The notes beneath the pieces are model-generated. The model saw nothing but the letters and a program-made list of their open reading frames with translations. It made no database searches and was not told where the DNA came from. The position numbers and the translations under genes were made by a program. A stretch of 64,000 nt of DNA, from NCBI RefSeq assembly GCF_030730925.1, contig NZ_JAVAMB010000005.1:186001-250000 (forward strand), in the 5' to 3' direction. This DNA comes from Flavobacterium sp. DG2-3 (lineage in GTDB: Bacteria > Bacteroidota > Bacteroidia > Flavobacteriales > Flavobacteriaceae). Shown piece after piece: positions 44,494-53,356 of the stretch; the first letter of the stretch is position 1; every line of letters begins with the position of its first letter.

Positions 44494-44838
44494 TTTAATT
44501 TCCTCTTTTTTATAACGTTAAATCGGGTATAAGTGGTTTACCAGATTTTATAAAAATAGAAAACATTAATGGTTTTTCCAACCCGCGGTTTATTTTAAAA
44601 CGATTCCTTAACTTACAAATAGTTAAAAATTAAGTAGTAAAATACTGAAAATTAGAGTTTTATTTTCTTTGTGAAATCTTTTTCAGTAAGACTGGCTTTT
44701 GTGATTTTGGTTTCAGATTCAGATTTCTCTTTTCCTTCATTTTCTATTCTTTTACTTGAGCTTTTATTCTTTTGGATTTAGAATTGATGAAACTATTTTT
44801 GTTAGTTTTGGAAAGTATTATTTTTAATATTATTACAA
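44494..44838. other. Divergent intergenic region with one promoter
   Basis: 345 bases separate the sugar kinase and a plus-strand ORF. A strong plus-strand promoter is at 44771-44801. On the minus strand a 41-codon open stretch without a start codon ends in TAA near 44654 and reads like a charged protein tail (KITKASLTEKDFTKKIKL), but it has no start and is not called. Confidence 0.4.
44771..44801 (+). promoter_or_regulatory. Promoter of the 160-residue ORF
   Basis: TTTG at 44771-44774 and TATTTTTG at 44794-44801 with 19 bases between, an excellent fit to the Bacteroidetes consensus. The ATG is 38 bases downstream. Confidence 0.7.
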
Positions 44839-45321
44839 ATGAAAAAGCTTATTTCTATTGTTCTCATCTTAATTACATTCTTCGTTTGGTTTAATTTTAA
44901 AGATGTAAAGGCTCTAAAAGAAGAAGAAACCTATATCCTTGTAAGTGAAACAGGAAAGAAAATCCAAGCAACTTTATTCTACAGAAATGTAGACGTAGAA
45001 GTGGGGCAAAAAATAGAGAATGTACAGGAAATTCTAATATTTTTTAGTAAGGAAGCAGAAATGAAGTTTAATCCAATTATTGTAGTTCCTAAGTTTAAAA
45101 TGATTGGTGTTATTGAGGGCGGAGAAAGCGGATTTTTGAAATTAGGAAATAAAGTTTTTCAACTATCAGAACAATCAAATAAATTTACAGCTTTAGACAA
45201 TAATACCTATTTTGATAATGCTCCAGTAGAAAAAATAAATTTTAGTGAGCAGTCCATTTCTTTTAATAGTTTTGGAGGATTACGAAAATATGGAGAAGTT
45301 ATAATGCTAAAAAAGATATAG
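44839..45321 (+). CDS. Hypothetical membrane-anchored protein (160 residues)
   Basis: An N-terminal hydrophobic helix (MKKLISIVLILITFFVWFNF) acts as a signal anchor or signal peptide. The rest is strand-rich with no recognised domain. Transcribed from a consensus promoter as a single gene and convergent with the lipoprotein gene, 20 bases apart. It has no Cys near the helix, so not a lipoprotein. Function unknown. Confidence 0.65.
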   Translation: MKKLISIVLILITFFVWFNFKDVKALKEEETYILVSETGKKIQATLFYRNVDVEVGQKIENVQEILIFFSKEAEMKFNPIIVVPKFKMIGVIEGGESGFLKLGNKVFQLSEQSNKFTALDNNTYFDNAPVEKINFSEQSISFNSFGGLRKYGEVIMLKKI

Positions 45322-45340
45322 AGTTTTTAGTTGTAGCATT

Positions 45341-45820
45341 TTACATCTCCAATTGCACTCCGAACTTTCCAACATAAGGATTCTCCGCCATTTGAGAATG
45401 ACCAATTACTAAAATATAATCTCCTTTCTGTTCCAGTTTTTTTTCTAAATCCATACCAAATGGCCCGTCTGAAGATTTATCAGGAGCTATGATTTGATTA
45501 AAGCGAATGTTTCCGCCTTCAGGAAGTATAATTTTTGCTTTCAGGTTTGCAGAATTTTCGTTTTTAAATTTTATGTAAACTTTCGAAGTAGCAGAATTCA
45601 AAGTTCCTTCAGCAGTGTAGAGACCTTTTTCATTTTTTACATTCATGACAATTGTATCGCCAGTTTGCAGGTTGTTTTCTATAACAGGTTCTTTATCTGC
45701 AACTTCCATTTGTTGCGTTGTATCCTGAATAGTTTCTGTAGAAGTAGTATCAATGCTGTTTTCTTTTTTTCCGCAGGAAAAACAGAAAACGCATAAAAGT
45801 AGAATTGCCAGATTTCTCAT
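45341..45820 (-). CDS. Hypothetical lipoprotein (159 residues)
   Basis: The N terminus MRNLAILLLCVFCFSCGKKEN has a lipobox FCFSC, so Cys16 is the lipidated residue. A Thr/Glu-rich linker follows, and the mature part (about 55-159) looks like a beta-sandwich: TLNSATSKVYIKFKNENSAN, DYILVIGHSQMAENPYVGKF. It resembles PPC-type/bacterial pre-peptidase C-terminal folds weakly. Function unknown; it is probably on the outer membrane. Confidence 0.75.
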   Translation of the reverse strand: MRNLAILLLCVFCFSCGKKENSIDTTSTETIQDTTQQMEVADKEPVIENNLQTGDTIVMNVKNEKGLYTAEGTLNSATSKVYIKFKNENSANLKAKIILPEGGNIRFNQIIAPDKSSDGPFGMDLEKKLEQKGDYILVIGHSQMAENPYVGKFGVQLEM

Positions 45821-46040
45821 GATTATTTTTTTAGTATAAAAGCAAATTTACTTTCTTTCTATTTAATTGTGTTACAAAATAATGTCCAGAATTTCTATTT
45901 AAAGGTTTCAAAGTTTCTGTTTTTTATTTCACTACAATTTTTCCCTGACTCATTACAAAATGTAAACTTTTGCCCTTATTTTATAAAAATAATAAATTTC
46001 AACCTCCTAAATTTGGTTATCATGCAAAAAATAAACGACC

Positions 46041-46772
46041 ATGGAAATCAATTTAATTACAGACTCAATATGGGAGAATAAAAGGAAGATTTCCTTTTGG
46101 GAAAGATTATTCAAAAGGAATAAACCAATTGAAAAAGAGCTAAGTACGCCAGAAATTATCCATAATAATTGTGACGGATTGCAATTTGGAGATCATAATG
46201 TAAAATCGTTTTTGTTTTCTACGGATATGGCGCTTATCGAAAACAACGATGCCGACGCTATTTTGGCGGTTTATCCTTTTCCGCCTTCGCCCAAAATAAT
46301 CAAAACACTTATTGATTTTGCCGGAAAGCCAATTGTCTGCGGTGTTGGCGGGGGAAAAACAAAAGGCAAAAAGTCTTTAGAAATGGCCATTTATGCAGAA
46401 GAAGCCGGTGCGGCAGGAATTATAGTAAATGTTCCGTTTGAAAATAAGGATATCAAAATAATCAGAGAAAAAGTAGCAATACCAATCATATCAACGGTTA
46501 CTACTTCGAATTATAAATTTTTAAAAGAAAGAATCGAAGCAGGAGTAACTATTTTCCATGTTTCTGGCGGAGCAAACACAAACGAAATTGTAAAAGAAAT
46601 TACAGCTCAATTTCCGAATTTTCCTGTTATGGCAACGGGCGGTAAAAATCTGAAAAGTATAGAAGAGTCCATAAACTCGGGTTCTAAAGCGATTGTTCTT
46701 TCGCCGCCGTCCAATAAGGATTTGTTTAAAACTGTAATGGATAAATATAGAAAGACGTTTGGTTCTTTTTGA
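46041..46772 (+). CDS. TIM-barrel phosphate-binding protein of unknown activity
   Basis: 243 residues. After a basic N-terminal extension of about 40 residues the chain follows a (beta-alpha)8 pattern: DAILAVYPFP, KPIVCGVGGGKTKG, EEAGAAGIIVNVPFEN, IPIISTVTT, GVTIFHVSGGANTNEI, FPVMATGGKNLKSI and GSKAIVLSPPS. The two late Gly-rich loops (VSGGA, ATGGK) fit a phosphate site as in KDPG aldolase or IGPS-like barrels. The exact reaction cannot be named. TAAATTTG at 46008-46015 could be a -7 element. The extension with WENKRKISFWERLFKRNK is amphipathic and may bind membranes. Confidence 0.65.
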   Translation: MEINLITDSIWENKRKISFWERLFKRNKPIEKELSTPEIIHNNCDGLQFGDHNVKSFLFSTDMALIENNDADAILAVYPFPPSPKIIKTLIDFAGKPIVCGVGGGKTKGKKSLEMAIYAEEAGAAGIIVNVPFENKDIKIIREKVAIPIISTVTTSNYKFLKERIEAGVTIFHVSGGANTNEIVKEITAQFPNFPVMATGGKNLKSIEESINSGSKAIVLSPPSNKDLFKTVMDKYRKTFGSF

Positions 46773-46832
46773 GGTTCTAAGCTTCTAGGGTTCTGAGGTT
46801 CTGAGATGCTAAGACGCTAAGATTCTAAGATT

Positions 46833-46913
46833 AAACATAGCCGAAGGTTTCAACCTGGGGTACACAAACAGAAGAAATTATTGTACTCAAGGTTGAAACC
46901 TTCGGCTATGTTT
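46833..46913. repeat. Long inverted repeat (about 24-base perfect arms)
   Basis: Positions 46833-46856 and 46890-46913 are exact complements, starting AAACATAGCCGAAGG. With G-U pairs the stem extends to about 32 bases on each side. It is preceded by short TTCTAAGG/TTCTGAGG-type direct repeats (46774-46830). It may serve as a terminator for the convergent genes on each side and looks like a dispersed element. Confidence 0.85.
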
Positions 46914-46933
46914 GAATTAGAAAATGTAATTAA

Positions 46934-47743
46934 TTATCCGTGAGCTTCAACAGAAACATCGTTCCATTTTTCCCAGCTGTCTAATCGTTGTTCGTAGCTT
47001 TGTTTTACGAAAGGAAGCGCCACTTTTCCAAGTAATAATCGCAAAGGAGGATTTTCGTTTTCTACCAGATTTACAATTATCGGAGCTGTTGCTTCAACTT
47101 TTCCGAAGATATTTTCTCTTTCTGCCTGAGCTTTTTTAATTTCATCGTAATAAGGCAAACTTTCGCTGGTAATTCCGGTGTGCCAAATGTTGGATGCGTA
47201 TCCGTTTGGTTCTAATAAAGTTACGTTGATTCCGAATTGTTTTACTTCTGAAGCTAAAGTCTCGCTTAAACCTTCAACCGCAAATTTAGAAGCGCTGTAA
47301 AGTCCCATTGCTGTTGGTAAAGTTGCCAGTCCTAAAATAGAAGAAACCTGAATAATATGTCCGCTTTTTTGTGCTCTCATAACTGGAAGTACGGCTTGCG
47401 TTAACCATAAAGTTCCAAAAAAGTTGGTTTCAAATTGTTCTCTTGCTTCGCTTTCGCTTGCTTCTTCTACAGCGCCTGTAAGTGCGTAACCTGCATTGTT
47501 GATTAAAACGTCAATAGTTCCGAAATGCTGTTTTACTTTTTGAACGACTTCTAAAGATTCTTCGCGTTTGTTTACATCCAGTGTTAAAGGTAAAATCGAT
47601 TTTCCGTATTTCTCTTTTAAATCATGTAAGCTTTCTAAATTTCTTGCTGTTGCCGCTACGTTGTAACCTTTTGCTAAAAATGCTTCTGTCCAGGCTCTTC
47701 CGAATCCTTTTGATGCTCCTGTAATTAAAATTGTTTTTGACAT
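46934..47743 (-). CDS. SDR-family oxidoreductase
   Basis: 269 residues. TGASKGFGRAW is the NAD(P)-binding loop, NNAGYAL the family NNAG motif, and YSASKFAVEG holds the catalytic Tyr and Lys. Substrate unknown. The TetR gene upstream on the same strand and a TetR-like operator at 47779-47798 indicate repression by the regulator. The gene starts 70 bases downstream of the regulator stop codon. Confidence 0.92.
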   Translation of the reverse strand: MSKTILITGASKGFGRAWTEAFLAKGYNVAATARNLESLHDLKEKYGKSILPLTLDVNKREESLEVVQKVKQHFGTIDVLINNAGYALTGAVEEASESEAREQFETNFFGTLWLTQAVLPVMRAQKSGHIIQVSSILGLATLPTAMGLYSASKFAVEGLSETLASEVKQFGINVTLLEPNGYASNIWHTGITSESLPYYDEIKKAQAERENIFGKVEATAPIIVNLVENENPPLRLLLGKVALPFVKQSYEQRLDSWEKWNDVSVEAHG

Positions 47744-47778
47744 GGTATTTGTTTTTTATAATTAATATTAATTTTAAA

Positions 47779-47798
47779 AAATGACCAATCGGTCATTT
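47779..47798 (-). promoter_or_regulatory. TetR-type operator upstream of the SDR gene
   Basis: AAATGACCAATCGGTCATTT is a near-perfect palindrome almost identical to the operator at 48429. It sits 36 bases upstream of the SDR start codon, after the tetR stop. Confidence 0.75.
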
Positions 47799-47813
47799 TT
47801 ATGATAAAAAAAA

Positions 47814-48401
47814 TTAAATCTTCTTTTCAGAAATAATTTTTCTAAGTGATTGTACAATGGTTTTCATGTTGTCATTATTGCCGGACATTCTGGACATTAA
47901 GTGTCCGCCTTCCAGCATAGCAAAAAGAACGGTTGCAAATTCTGCTGCATTCCAGTTTGGATCAAATTCTTTGTTTTCGATTCCTTTTTCGATTATCGAA
48001 GTCAAAAGCTTTTGTCCACGTTTAATTACGTTGTTTACTTTTTCTTTTACAATAGGGTTGGTGTCGTCTGCCTCAGTTCCAAAATTCAATAAAGGACAAC
48101 CGCCCGTAACCGGAGGATTTATCGGATTACTGAAAAAATCGATATAAGCAAAAAGCTGTTCTTCGGCAGTTTTTCCCTGAGTTATTTCTGCCTGAAGTTT
48201 GCTGTTCAGCAGTTTCATATTATGATCTACAGCAGCGCAGGCGAGAACGTCTTTGTTTTCAAAATGTACGTACATACTTCCTTTAGACAGTTTGGTTGCC
48301 TCCATAATATCGCTCATAGAAGTAGCTGCAATTCCTTTTGTGTTAAAAATAGGAGCGGCTTTTTCTATAATAAATTGTCTGGTTTCTTCACCTTTTGTCA
48401 T
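47814..48401 (-). CDS. TetR/AcrR-family repressor
   Basis: 195 residues. N-terminal HTH reads GIAATSMSDIMEATKLSKGS then YVHFENKDVLA, typical of TetR. The C-terminal part is a helical effector domain related to TetR_C family 2-type (the segment GCPLLNFGTEADDTNP is seen in YcdC/AcrR-like proteins). It is autoregulated by the operator at 48429 and probably represses the SDR gene through that at 47779. The inducer is unknown. Confidence 0.92.
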   Translation of the reverse strand: MTKGEETRQFIIEKAAPIFNTKGIAATSMSDIMEATKLSKGSMYVHFENKDVLACAAVDHNMKLLNSKLQAEITQGKTAEEQLFAYIDFFSNPINPPVTGGCPLLNFGTEADDTNPIVKEKVNNVIKRGQKLLTSIIEKGIENKEFDPNWNAAEFATVLFAMLEGGHLMSRMSGNNDNMKTIVQSLRKIISEKKI

Positions 48402-48421
48402 GATGGATTGTATTTACGATG

Positions 48422-48453
48422 CAAATATATGACCGATCGGTCATTTTACCAAA
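48422..48453 (-). promoter_or_regulatory. tetR promoter with operator between -33 and -7
   Basis: On the minus strand TTTG (48450-48453) and TATATTTG (48422-48429) have 20 bases between them. The perfect palindrome ATGACCGATCGGTCAT (48429-48444) fills that spacer, so repressor binding would block RNA polymerase directly. Confidence 0.78.
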
Positions 48454-48495
48454 TGTTTTGCTTTTTTTTTTCAATTTGATTTTTTCCATAAAATA

Positions 48496-48541
48496 AAAAT
48501 CTCTTGAAAAGCCTTTAAAAATAAGCCTTTCAAGAGATTTT
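48496..48541 (-). terminator. Terminator after the TonB-family barrel gene
   Basis: AAAATCTCTTGAAA (48496-48509) pairs with TTTCAAGAGATTTT (48528-48541). On the minus strand the stem is followed by a T-rich tract. Confidence 0.75.
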
Positions 48542-48565
48542 TTTTAAAAGAATAAAACAGAGAAA

Positions 48566-50953
48566 TTAAATTGCTCTATTCCTTTCCTCTTCATTTCCAA
48601 AATTTCTCTCTTTAGATTTTACATTTTCATTTCCGAATTTGTAACTCAGAGCAATTCTAAAACCTCTTGAATCTCCATAGTTTTTCATCGTATTTTTAAT
48701 TCCGTTTGAATAATAAGAAATCAACGGTTTTTGCGCATTCAATAAATCTTCTCCTGTCAAAGTAATCGAAAGGCTCTTTTTTAAAGCTAAAACTTTCACA
48801 GAAAAATCTAAAATATTCAAAGTCGAAATATTAAAAACCTGATAACGCCCCGGAAGCTGTAAACCATAATTTAATCCTAGAAAAAGTGTTTTGGACTGAT
48901 TTATTGTAAAATCGTTATTCGTATAAATATAGCCGTTGTAACCGTCTACAGAAGCGATAAGATTCGTTTTTGATTTTACGTTTTGATAATTTAAATTGAA
49001 TCCCATATAGCTGTTCCACCAATTGTATTTGTTGGAATTGTAATAAGTTGAAAGTCCGATTTGGTACGTATTGGCATAATTAATCGGCGTGCTTTTGGTA
49101 ATATTAGTTTCTGGGTTTATGATTGCTAATTCCTGTCCGAAATCTGAAACCTGAGAAAAGTAAACGGAATTCACCCATTTTTGATTGCGGATATACGTAA
49201 ACTGCAGATTATCAATAAGTGAAGGTTTCAAAAACGGATTTCCCTCAGAATAATAAAACGGACTTGTTCTAATCACGAACGGATTTAGATATTCAAAATC
49301 GGGTCTGCGGATTCTTCGGCTGTAGTTTAAAGAATACGAATTGTTATCGTTTGCATTATAAGTCACATAAGCCGTCGGAAATAACTTTAAATAATTATTT
49401 TTATTAGTCTGATTAAGATTTTCAGAATAACCTTCTGTTTGTGTTGCTTCGGCTCTTATTCCAATTTGCGTTTCCCATTTTTCGTTTAGTTTTTTATTTG
49501 CAGAAAAATACAAAGCCTGATTGTATTCTTTGTAAGTGAAGACATTAGAATAATTTGAGTTTAAAATCGGAGTTCCGGTTTCGTTATCAAAAACGGTTAA
49601 ATTGTTTTTCGTATTCGTATAAAATCCTTTTCCTCCAAAACTAATATTCGCCCAGGAATAGGGAAGTGCGACATCGATTTTAGCCGAATAATTTTTTAAT
49701 CGGTTTAAGTTAGAACTGATTGACGAAAAATAAGTTCCCGGAATATTTTCTTTTTGATTGTTCATTTCGTTGCCCGAAAATGAGCGAGAATCGTCTTTTT
49801 GATAATCGAAATAATCCAAATCTACCGTAATATTTTTCCCTTCATTATTTAAAACAAAAGCATTATTCCAGTTTAGCGAATTCATTTGCGGTTTATTTTG
49901 TGAATTCACATCAGACAAAATATAAGAATTGATTTCTCCCGAAGTATTATAACGAGTCGTCAACGGATTATTAGATGAATTTCTGTCATTAAAACTTCCT
50001 AAATATTTAATTCCAGATGTCCATTTTTCAGTCAGTTTATAATCTCCACCAAAACTAATGCTTAATAAATCGGTTTTAGATTTGGTTGTAATATCCTGTT
50101 TCCAAATTTCATTCGGATAATAAATTCTGTTATCTGAAGTCGTTCGAAACTGATCTGTACCTTTATTTATAGAAGCCTGTAGCGAAAGTTTATTGTAATT
50201 GTAAATAAACAATCCGTTTATGTTTCCGCTTGCATAACTTCTTTGCGTGTAAGTAGTTCCAAGATTTGCATTCCACGAATTGGCTTTTGCAGTTTTCAAT
50301 TTAATATTGATTAAACCGCTGTTTCCTTCGGCTTCGTATTTTGCCGGCGGCGTTGTAACTACTTCAATACTTTTAATGTTATCTGCCGGAATCGACCTTA
50401 GAAAAGCAGCCAGATCTTCCTGCGTCATTTTATTTAAACGGTCATCAATCATCACCAGAACTTCTCCTTTTCCAACAATAGAAATCGTTTCGTTTTGAAC
50501 TCGCACAGTTGGAGTAGATTTTAAGGCATCCAAAGCCGTCCCGCCAGTTGCTGTTACCGAGTTTTCGACATTAAAAACCAAACGATCTACTTTTTGTTCT
50601 ACGAGTTTCTTTTTCGATTGGATTGTCACTCCATCAAGCTGAATTTGTTCTTTAACTTCCAATTCACCCCAATCCAGATTTTGGTCAATTTTAATGGGTT
50701 TATTACTGAATTCAGTTCCGAATTGTTCTATTATCAATTGATAATTTCCTTTTTCGGCTTTTAGAATAAAATTTCCTAAACTATCTGTCGAAGCTTGCTG
50801 ATACAAAGTTTTATCTGCTTTTAATAAAGTTGCTGTGGCAAATTCCAACGGCATTTTATTTTGGTTGATAATTTTCCCTTTTAAAGAAAACTGTTGGGCA
50901 AATACATGGATTTGAAAGAGAAATAAAACGGAGATGAAAATGATTTTGTTCAT
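48566..50953 (-). CDS. TonB-dependent-receptor-like outer-membrane beta-barrel protein
   Basis: 795 residues with a signal peptide (MNKIIFISVLFLFQIHVFAQ). An N-terminal CarboxypepD-regulatory-like domain (FSLKGKIINQNKMPLEFATA, 21-110) is followed by a plug-like domain (VNVENSVTATGGTALDALKS region with GKGEVLVMIDDRL and SIEVVTTPPAKYEAEGN). The rest is a large barrel. This matches the OMP_b-brl_3 group, which lacks SusD. The substrate is unknown. It is divergent from a LytS/LytTR pair, a common arrangement suggesting control by that system. Confidence 0.9.
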   Translation of the reverse strand: MNKIIFISVLFLFQIHVFAQQFSLKGKIINQNKMPLEFATATLLKADKTLYQQASTDSLGNFILKAEKGNYQLIIEQFGTEFSNKPIKIDQNLDWGELEVKEQIQLDGVTIQSKKKLVEQKVDRLVFNVENSVTATGGTALDALKSTPTVRVQNETISIVGKGEVLVMIDDRLNKMTQEDLAAFLRSIPADNIKSIEVVTTPPAKYEAEGNSGLINIKLKTAKANSWNANLGTTYTQRSYASGNINGLFIYNYNKLSLQASINKGTDQFRTTSDNRIYYPNEIWKQDITTKSKTDLLSISFGGDYKLTEKWTSGIKYLGSFNDRNSSNNPLTTRYNTSGEINSYILSDVNSQNKPQMNSLNWNNAFVLNNEGKNITVDLDYFDYQKDDSRSFSGNEMNNQKENIPGTYFSSISSNLNRLKNYSAKIDVALPYSWANISFGGKGFYTNTKNNLTVFDNETGTPILNSNYSNVFTYKEYNQALYFSANKKLNEKWETQIGIRAEATQTEGYSENLNQTNKNNYLKLFPTAYVTYNANDNNSYSLNYSRRIRRPDFEYLNPFVIRTSPFYYSEGNPFLKPSLIDNLQFTYIRNQKWVNSVYFSQVSDFGQELAIINPETNITKSTPINYANTYQIGLSTYYNSNKYNWWNSYMGFNLNYQNVKSKTNLIASVDGYNGYIYTNNDFTINQSKTLFLGLNYGLQLPGRYQVFNISTLNILDFSVKVLALKKSLSITLTGEDLLNAQKPLISYYSNGIKNTMKNYGDSRGFRIALSYKFGNENVKSKERNFGNEEERNRAI

Positions 50954-51094
50954 GGTTTAAAAATTAATTACAGGGCAAAACTGTTTCATTTACAACCCAA
51001 AAACCACTTTTATCGACAAACCCCTTCGATTAATCTGCAAACCCGTTCGAATGCTTTTTTCTGAATGTATATCTTTGTTTTAAAATCAAACCGA

Positions 51095-52117
51095 ATGTAT
51101 AAAGGCACTTTAACCAAAAAGCTCGAATTCATAATTCATATCATTTATTGGCTTTTAATTTTTTATTTCACTTTCGTGAAAAATGCGATTAAAACCAAGT
51201 TTGTTGTCCCTGATTTATTCATTTGGACCTATTTTATTGTTTTTATTTTAACCTTCTATTTTCATTATTTACTTGTAATGAAACAGGTTTTTAAATCTTT
51301 CAGTTGGAAAAAACTGTTCGTCGGTGTCTTTATTTCGTATTTGGTTTTTACTTTTTTGAGATGGATAACCGAGCAGGTTATTACAGGAATTTTATTTGAT
51401 CGTATCAATTATACTAAACCAGATTTCATCAATTATTTGTTAGATAATGTTCAGTACAGCAGTATGACCATTATTTTGAGTTCGCTTCTTTGGTTTGTCA
51501 TTTATTCGATTCGTCTTCTCGAATACAACCAATTAATTTTGGAAGAAAATAAGAATACCGAAATCAAATTTTTGAAAGCACAGATCAATCCGCACTTTGT
51601 ATTTAATACTTTAAATAACATTTACTCGATGGTTTATTTTCAGTCAGATAAGTCATTGACTGCAATTGATAAACTGAGCCAAATTATGCGTTTTACAACT
51701 TACGAATCACAGAAAGAAAAGATCAAATTGACAGATGAAATTGACTATATAAAAGCGTATATTGAACTCGAAGAACTAAGACATCAGGATACTATTTTGG
51801 TTGATTTTAAGGTCGAAGTAAAAAATGAATTTGAAGAAATCCCGCCTTATATTTTATCGCCTTTGGTTGAAAATGCTTTAAAGCACGGAGAAGTTTCTAA
51901 TGCCGAACCGATACATATTGAATTGAAAGTTTGGGAAAACCAATTGAATTTTAAAGTAAAAAATAAAATCGGAACACAGAAAAAAGACAGTCTTGGCGGA
52001 ATAGGTTTGGATAATCTGCAAAAACGTCTTGAAATTCATTATCCTAAAAAACATCAGTTAAAAATAGAAAACGACCAAAGCCATTTTACAGCCGAACTTG
52101 AAATAGATTTGAAATGA
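51095..52117 (+). CDS. LytS-type sensor histidine kinase
   Basis: From ATG 51095 the protein has 340 residues (MYKGTLTKKLEFIIH). A start at 51065 would overlap a -7 element TATCTTTG (51070-51077), so the later ATG is preferred. Four hydrophobic helices (about 10-140) precede a His_kinase domain with the phospho-acceptor in LKAQINPHFVFNTLNNI, followed by an ATPase with PLVENALKHGEVSN and GGIGLDNLQKRL. It is an inner-membrane sensor, probably with no large extracytoplasmic domain. Overlaps its response regulator gene by 4 bases. Confidence 0.92.
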   Translation: MYKGTLTKKLEFIIHIIYWLLIFYFTFVKNAIKTKFVVPDLFIWTYFIVFILTFYFHYLLVMKQVFKSFSWKKLFVGVFISYLVFTFLRWITEQVITGILFDRINYTKPDFINYLLDNVQYSSMTIILSSLLWFVIYSIRLLEYNQLILEENKNTEIKFLKAQINPHFVFNTLNNIYSMVYFQSDKSLTAIDKLSQIMRFTTYESQKEKIKLTDEIDYIKAYIELEELRHQDTILVDFKVEVKNEFEEIPPYILSPLVENALKHGEVSNAEPIHIELKVWENQLNFKVKNKIGTQKKDSLGGIGLDNLQKRLEIHYPKKHQLKIENDQSHFTAELEIDLK

Positions 52118-52809
52118 ATAAAAAAATAAACTGCATTATTCTAGACGACGAACCGTTTGCTGTAAAACTAATTGCCGATTACGCTTCTAAAATTTCTAGA
52201 TTAAATGTTTTATACGCCGACAGTGATGTTTTTAAAGCCATAGAAGTTTTAAACACCGAATCGGTTGATTTGATTTTTATTGATATTCAAATGCCACAGT
52301 TAACTGGAATTGAATTGATGCAGATGTTCAATCAGAAATATAATTTTATTATTACTTCGGCGTATCCGCAATATGCTTTGCAAGCCTTTCAGTTTCATGT
52401 AATTGATTATTTATTGAAACCCATAACTTTTAATCGGTTTTATCAGAGTGTGGAGAAGTTTATTCGCTGGCAGGAAAGTTTTCAGACAAATGAAAGTTCC
52501 GAAGATTTCTTATTCGTAAAAGCAGACCGAAAGCATTACAAAATTGCAGTTGAAGATATTCTATATATCGAAGGTTTGCGAGATTATATCCGAATTCATA
52601 CGAATGACGAAAAAATTATGGCTTTAGAAAACATGAAAGATATTCTGGAGAAACTGCCTTCAAACCAGTTTATTAGAATTCATCGTTCGTATATTATTCC
52701 GAAAAATAAAATTAAAGTAATTGATGGAAATCAGATTGTAATGAAAAGTGGTATGGCTTTGCCAATTGGTGAAACTTATAGGAAATTGGTTAGTGAGTGG
52801 TTTAGATAG
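52114..52809 (+). CDS. LytTR-family response regulator
   Basis: 231 residues. The receiver has DDEPF and the phospho-acceptor Asp in LIFIDIQMPQLTG; the C-terminal LytTR DNA-binding domain (about 130-231) shows ILYIEGLRDYIRIHT and FIRIHRSYIIPKNKI. It is paired with the overlapping kinase and may control the divergent outer-membrane barrel gene. Confidence 0.93.
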   Translation: MNKKINCIILDDEPFAVKLIADYASKISRLNVLYADSDVFKAIEVLNTESVDLIFIDIQMPQLTGIELMQMFNQKYNFIITSAYPQYALQAFQFHVIDYLLKPITFNRFYQSVEKFIRWQESFQTNESSEDFLFVKADRKHYKIAVEDILYIEGLRDYIRIHTNDEKIMALENMKDILEKLPSNQFIRIHRSYIIPKNKIKVIDGNQIVMKSGMALPIGETYRKLVSEWFR

Positions 52810-52847
52810 TTTTTAATTAGTGCTTTAAAATTTTAAAATAGCAACTT

Positions 52848-53219
52848 ATGAAATGGAACATTATTATTTTTATTTTCTTGCTAATTTCTTGTAATAAGAA
52901 GAATGAAGATGTAGCTGTAACCTCAGATAATTCAGGAAGTTATTTTAGAAGGAAATTAGATGATAAAAAACTCATGGATAGTTTGAATTATCTTGTTCTA
53001 AATAAAGGAGATACTTTAGCTTATAATGAATTAAAAGGCATTCACTACATTGGAGAACAGAAGTTTAGTGGTTTTTTATATTACGCCTTAATAATGTCAA
53101 ATAAGTACAATTATAAACGAGCTTCTTTTGATGTGTATGACATTTTAATGATAGATAAGGAATTTTTAGATGAAAAAACAAAAAAGATGGCTGAAGAATA
53201 TTTAATGAAAAGTAAATAA
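52848..53219 (+). CDS. Small hypothetical lipoprotein (123 residues)
   Basis: MKWNIIIFIFLLISCNKKNED has a lipobox LISC, so the mature chain begins at Cys15. The rest is charged with a helical end, and has an LNYLVLNKGDTLAYNELKG segment without a known family. It lies 38 bases after the response regulator and may be co-transcribed. Function unknown. Confidence 0.65.
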   Translation: MKWNIIIFIFLLISCNKKNEDVAVTSDNSGSYFRRKLDDKKLMDSLNYLVLNKGDTLAYNELKGIHYIGEQKFSGFLYYALIMSNKYNYKRASFDVYDILMIDKEFLDEKTKKMAEEYLMKSK

Positions 53220-53356
53220 AATCATTTTCTGTAATCAACAAAGATTGAATGTTTACGGATAAATTACTTAAAAATAAAAACGTAATTAATTGTTTGTAAG
53301 TGTTTTAGGTGTAGTGCGTTCTTTTTTTGATTAAATTTATCAGAAAATAAAGCAAT

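Noticed and set aside
45869..46081. 70-codon plus-strand ORF before the TIM-barrel gene
   Set aside because: It covers the putative promoter and overlaps the start of the TIM-barrel gene in another frame; no family features.
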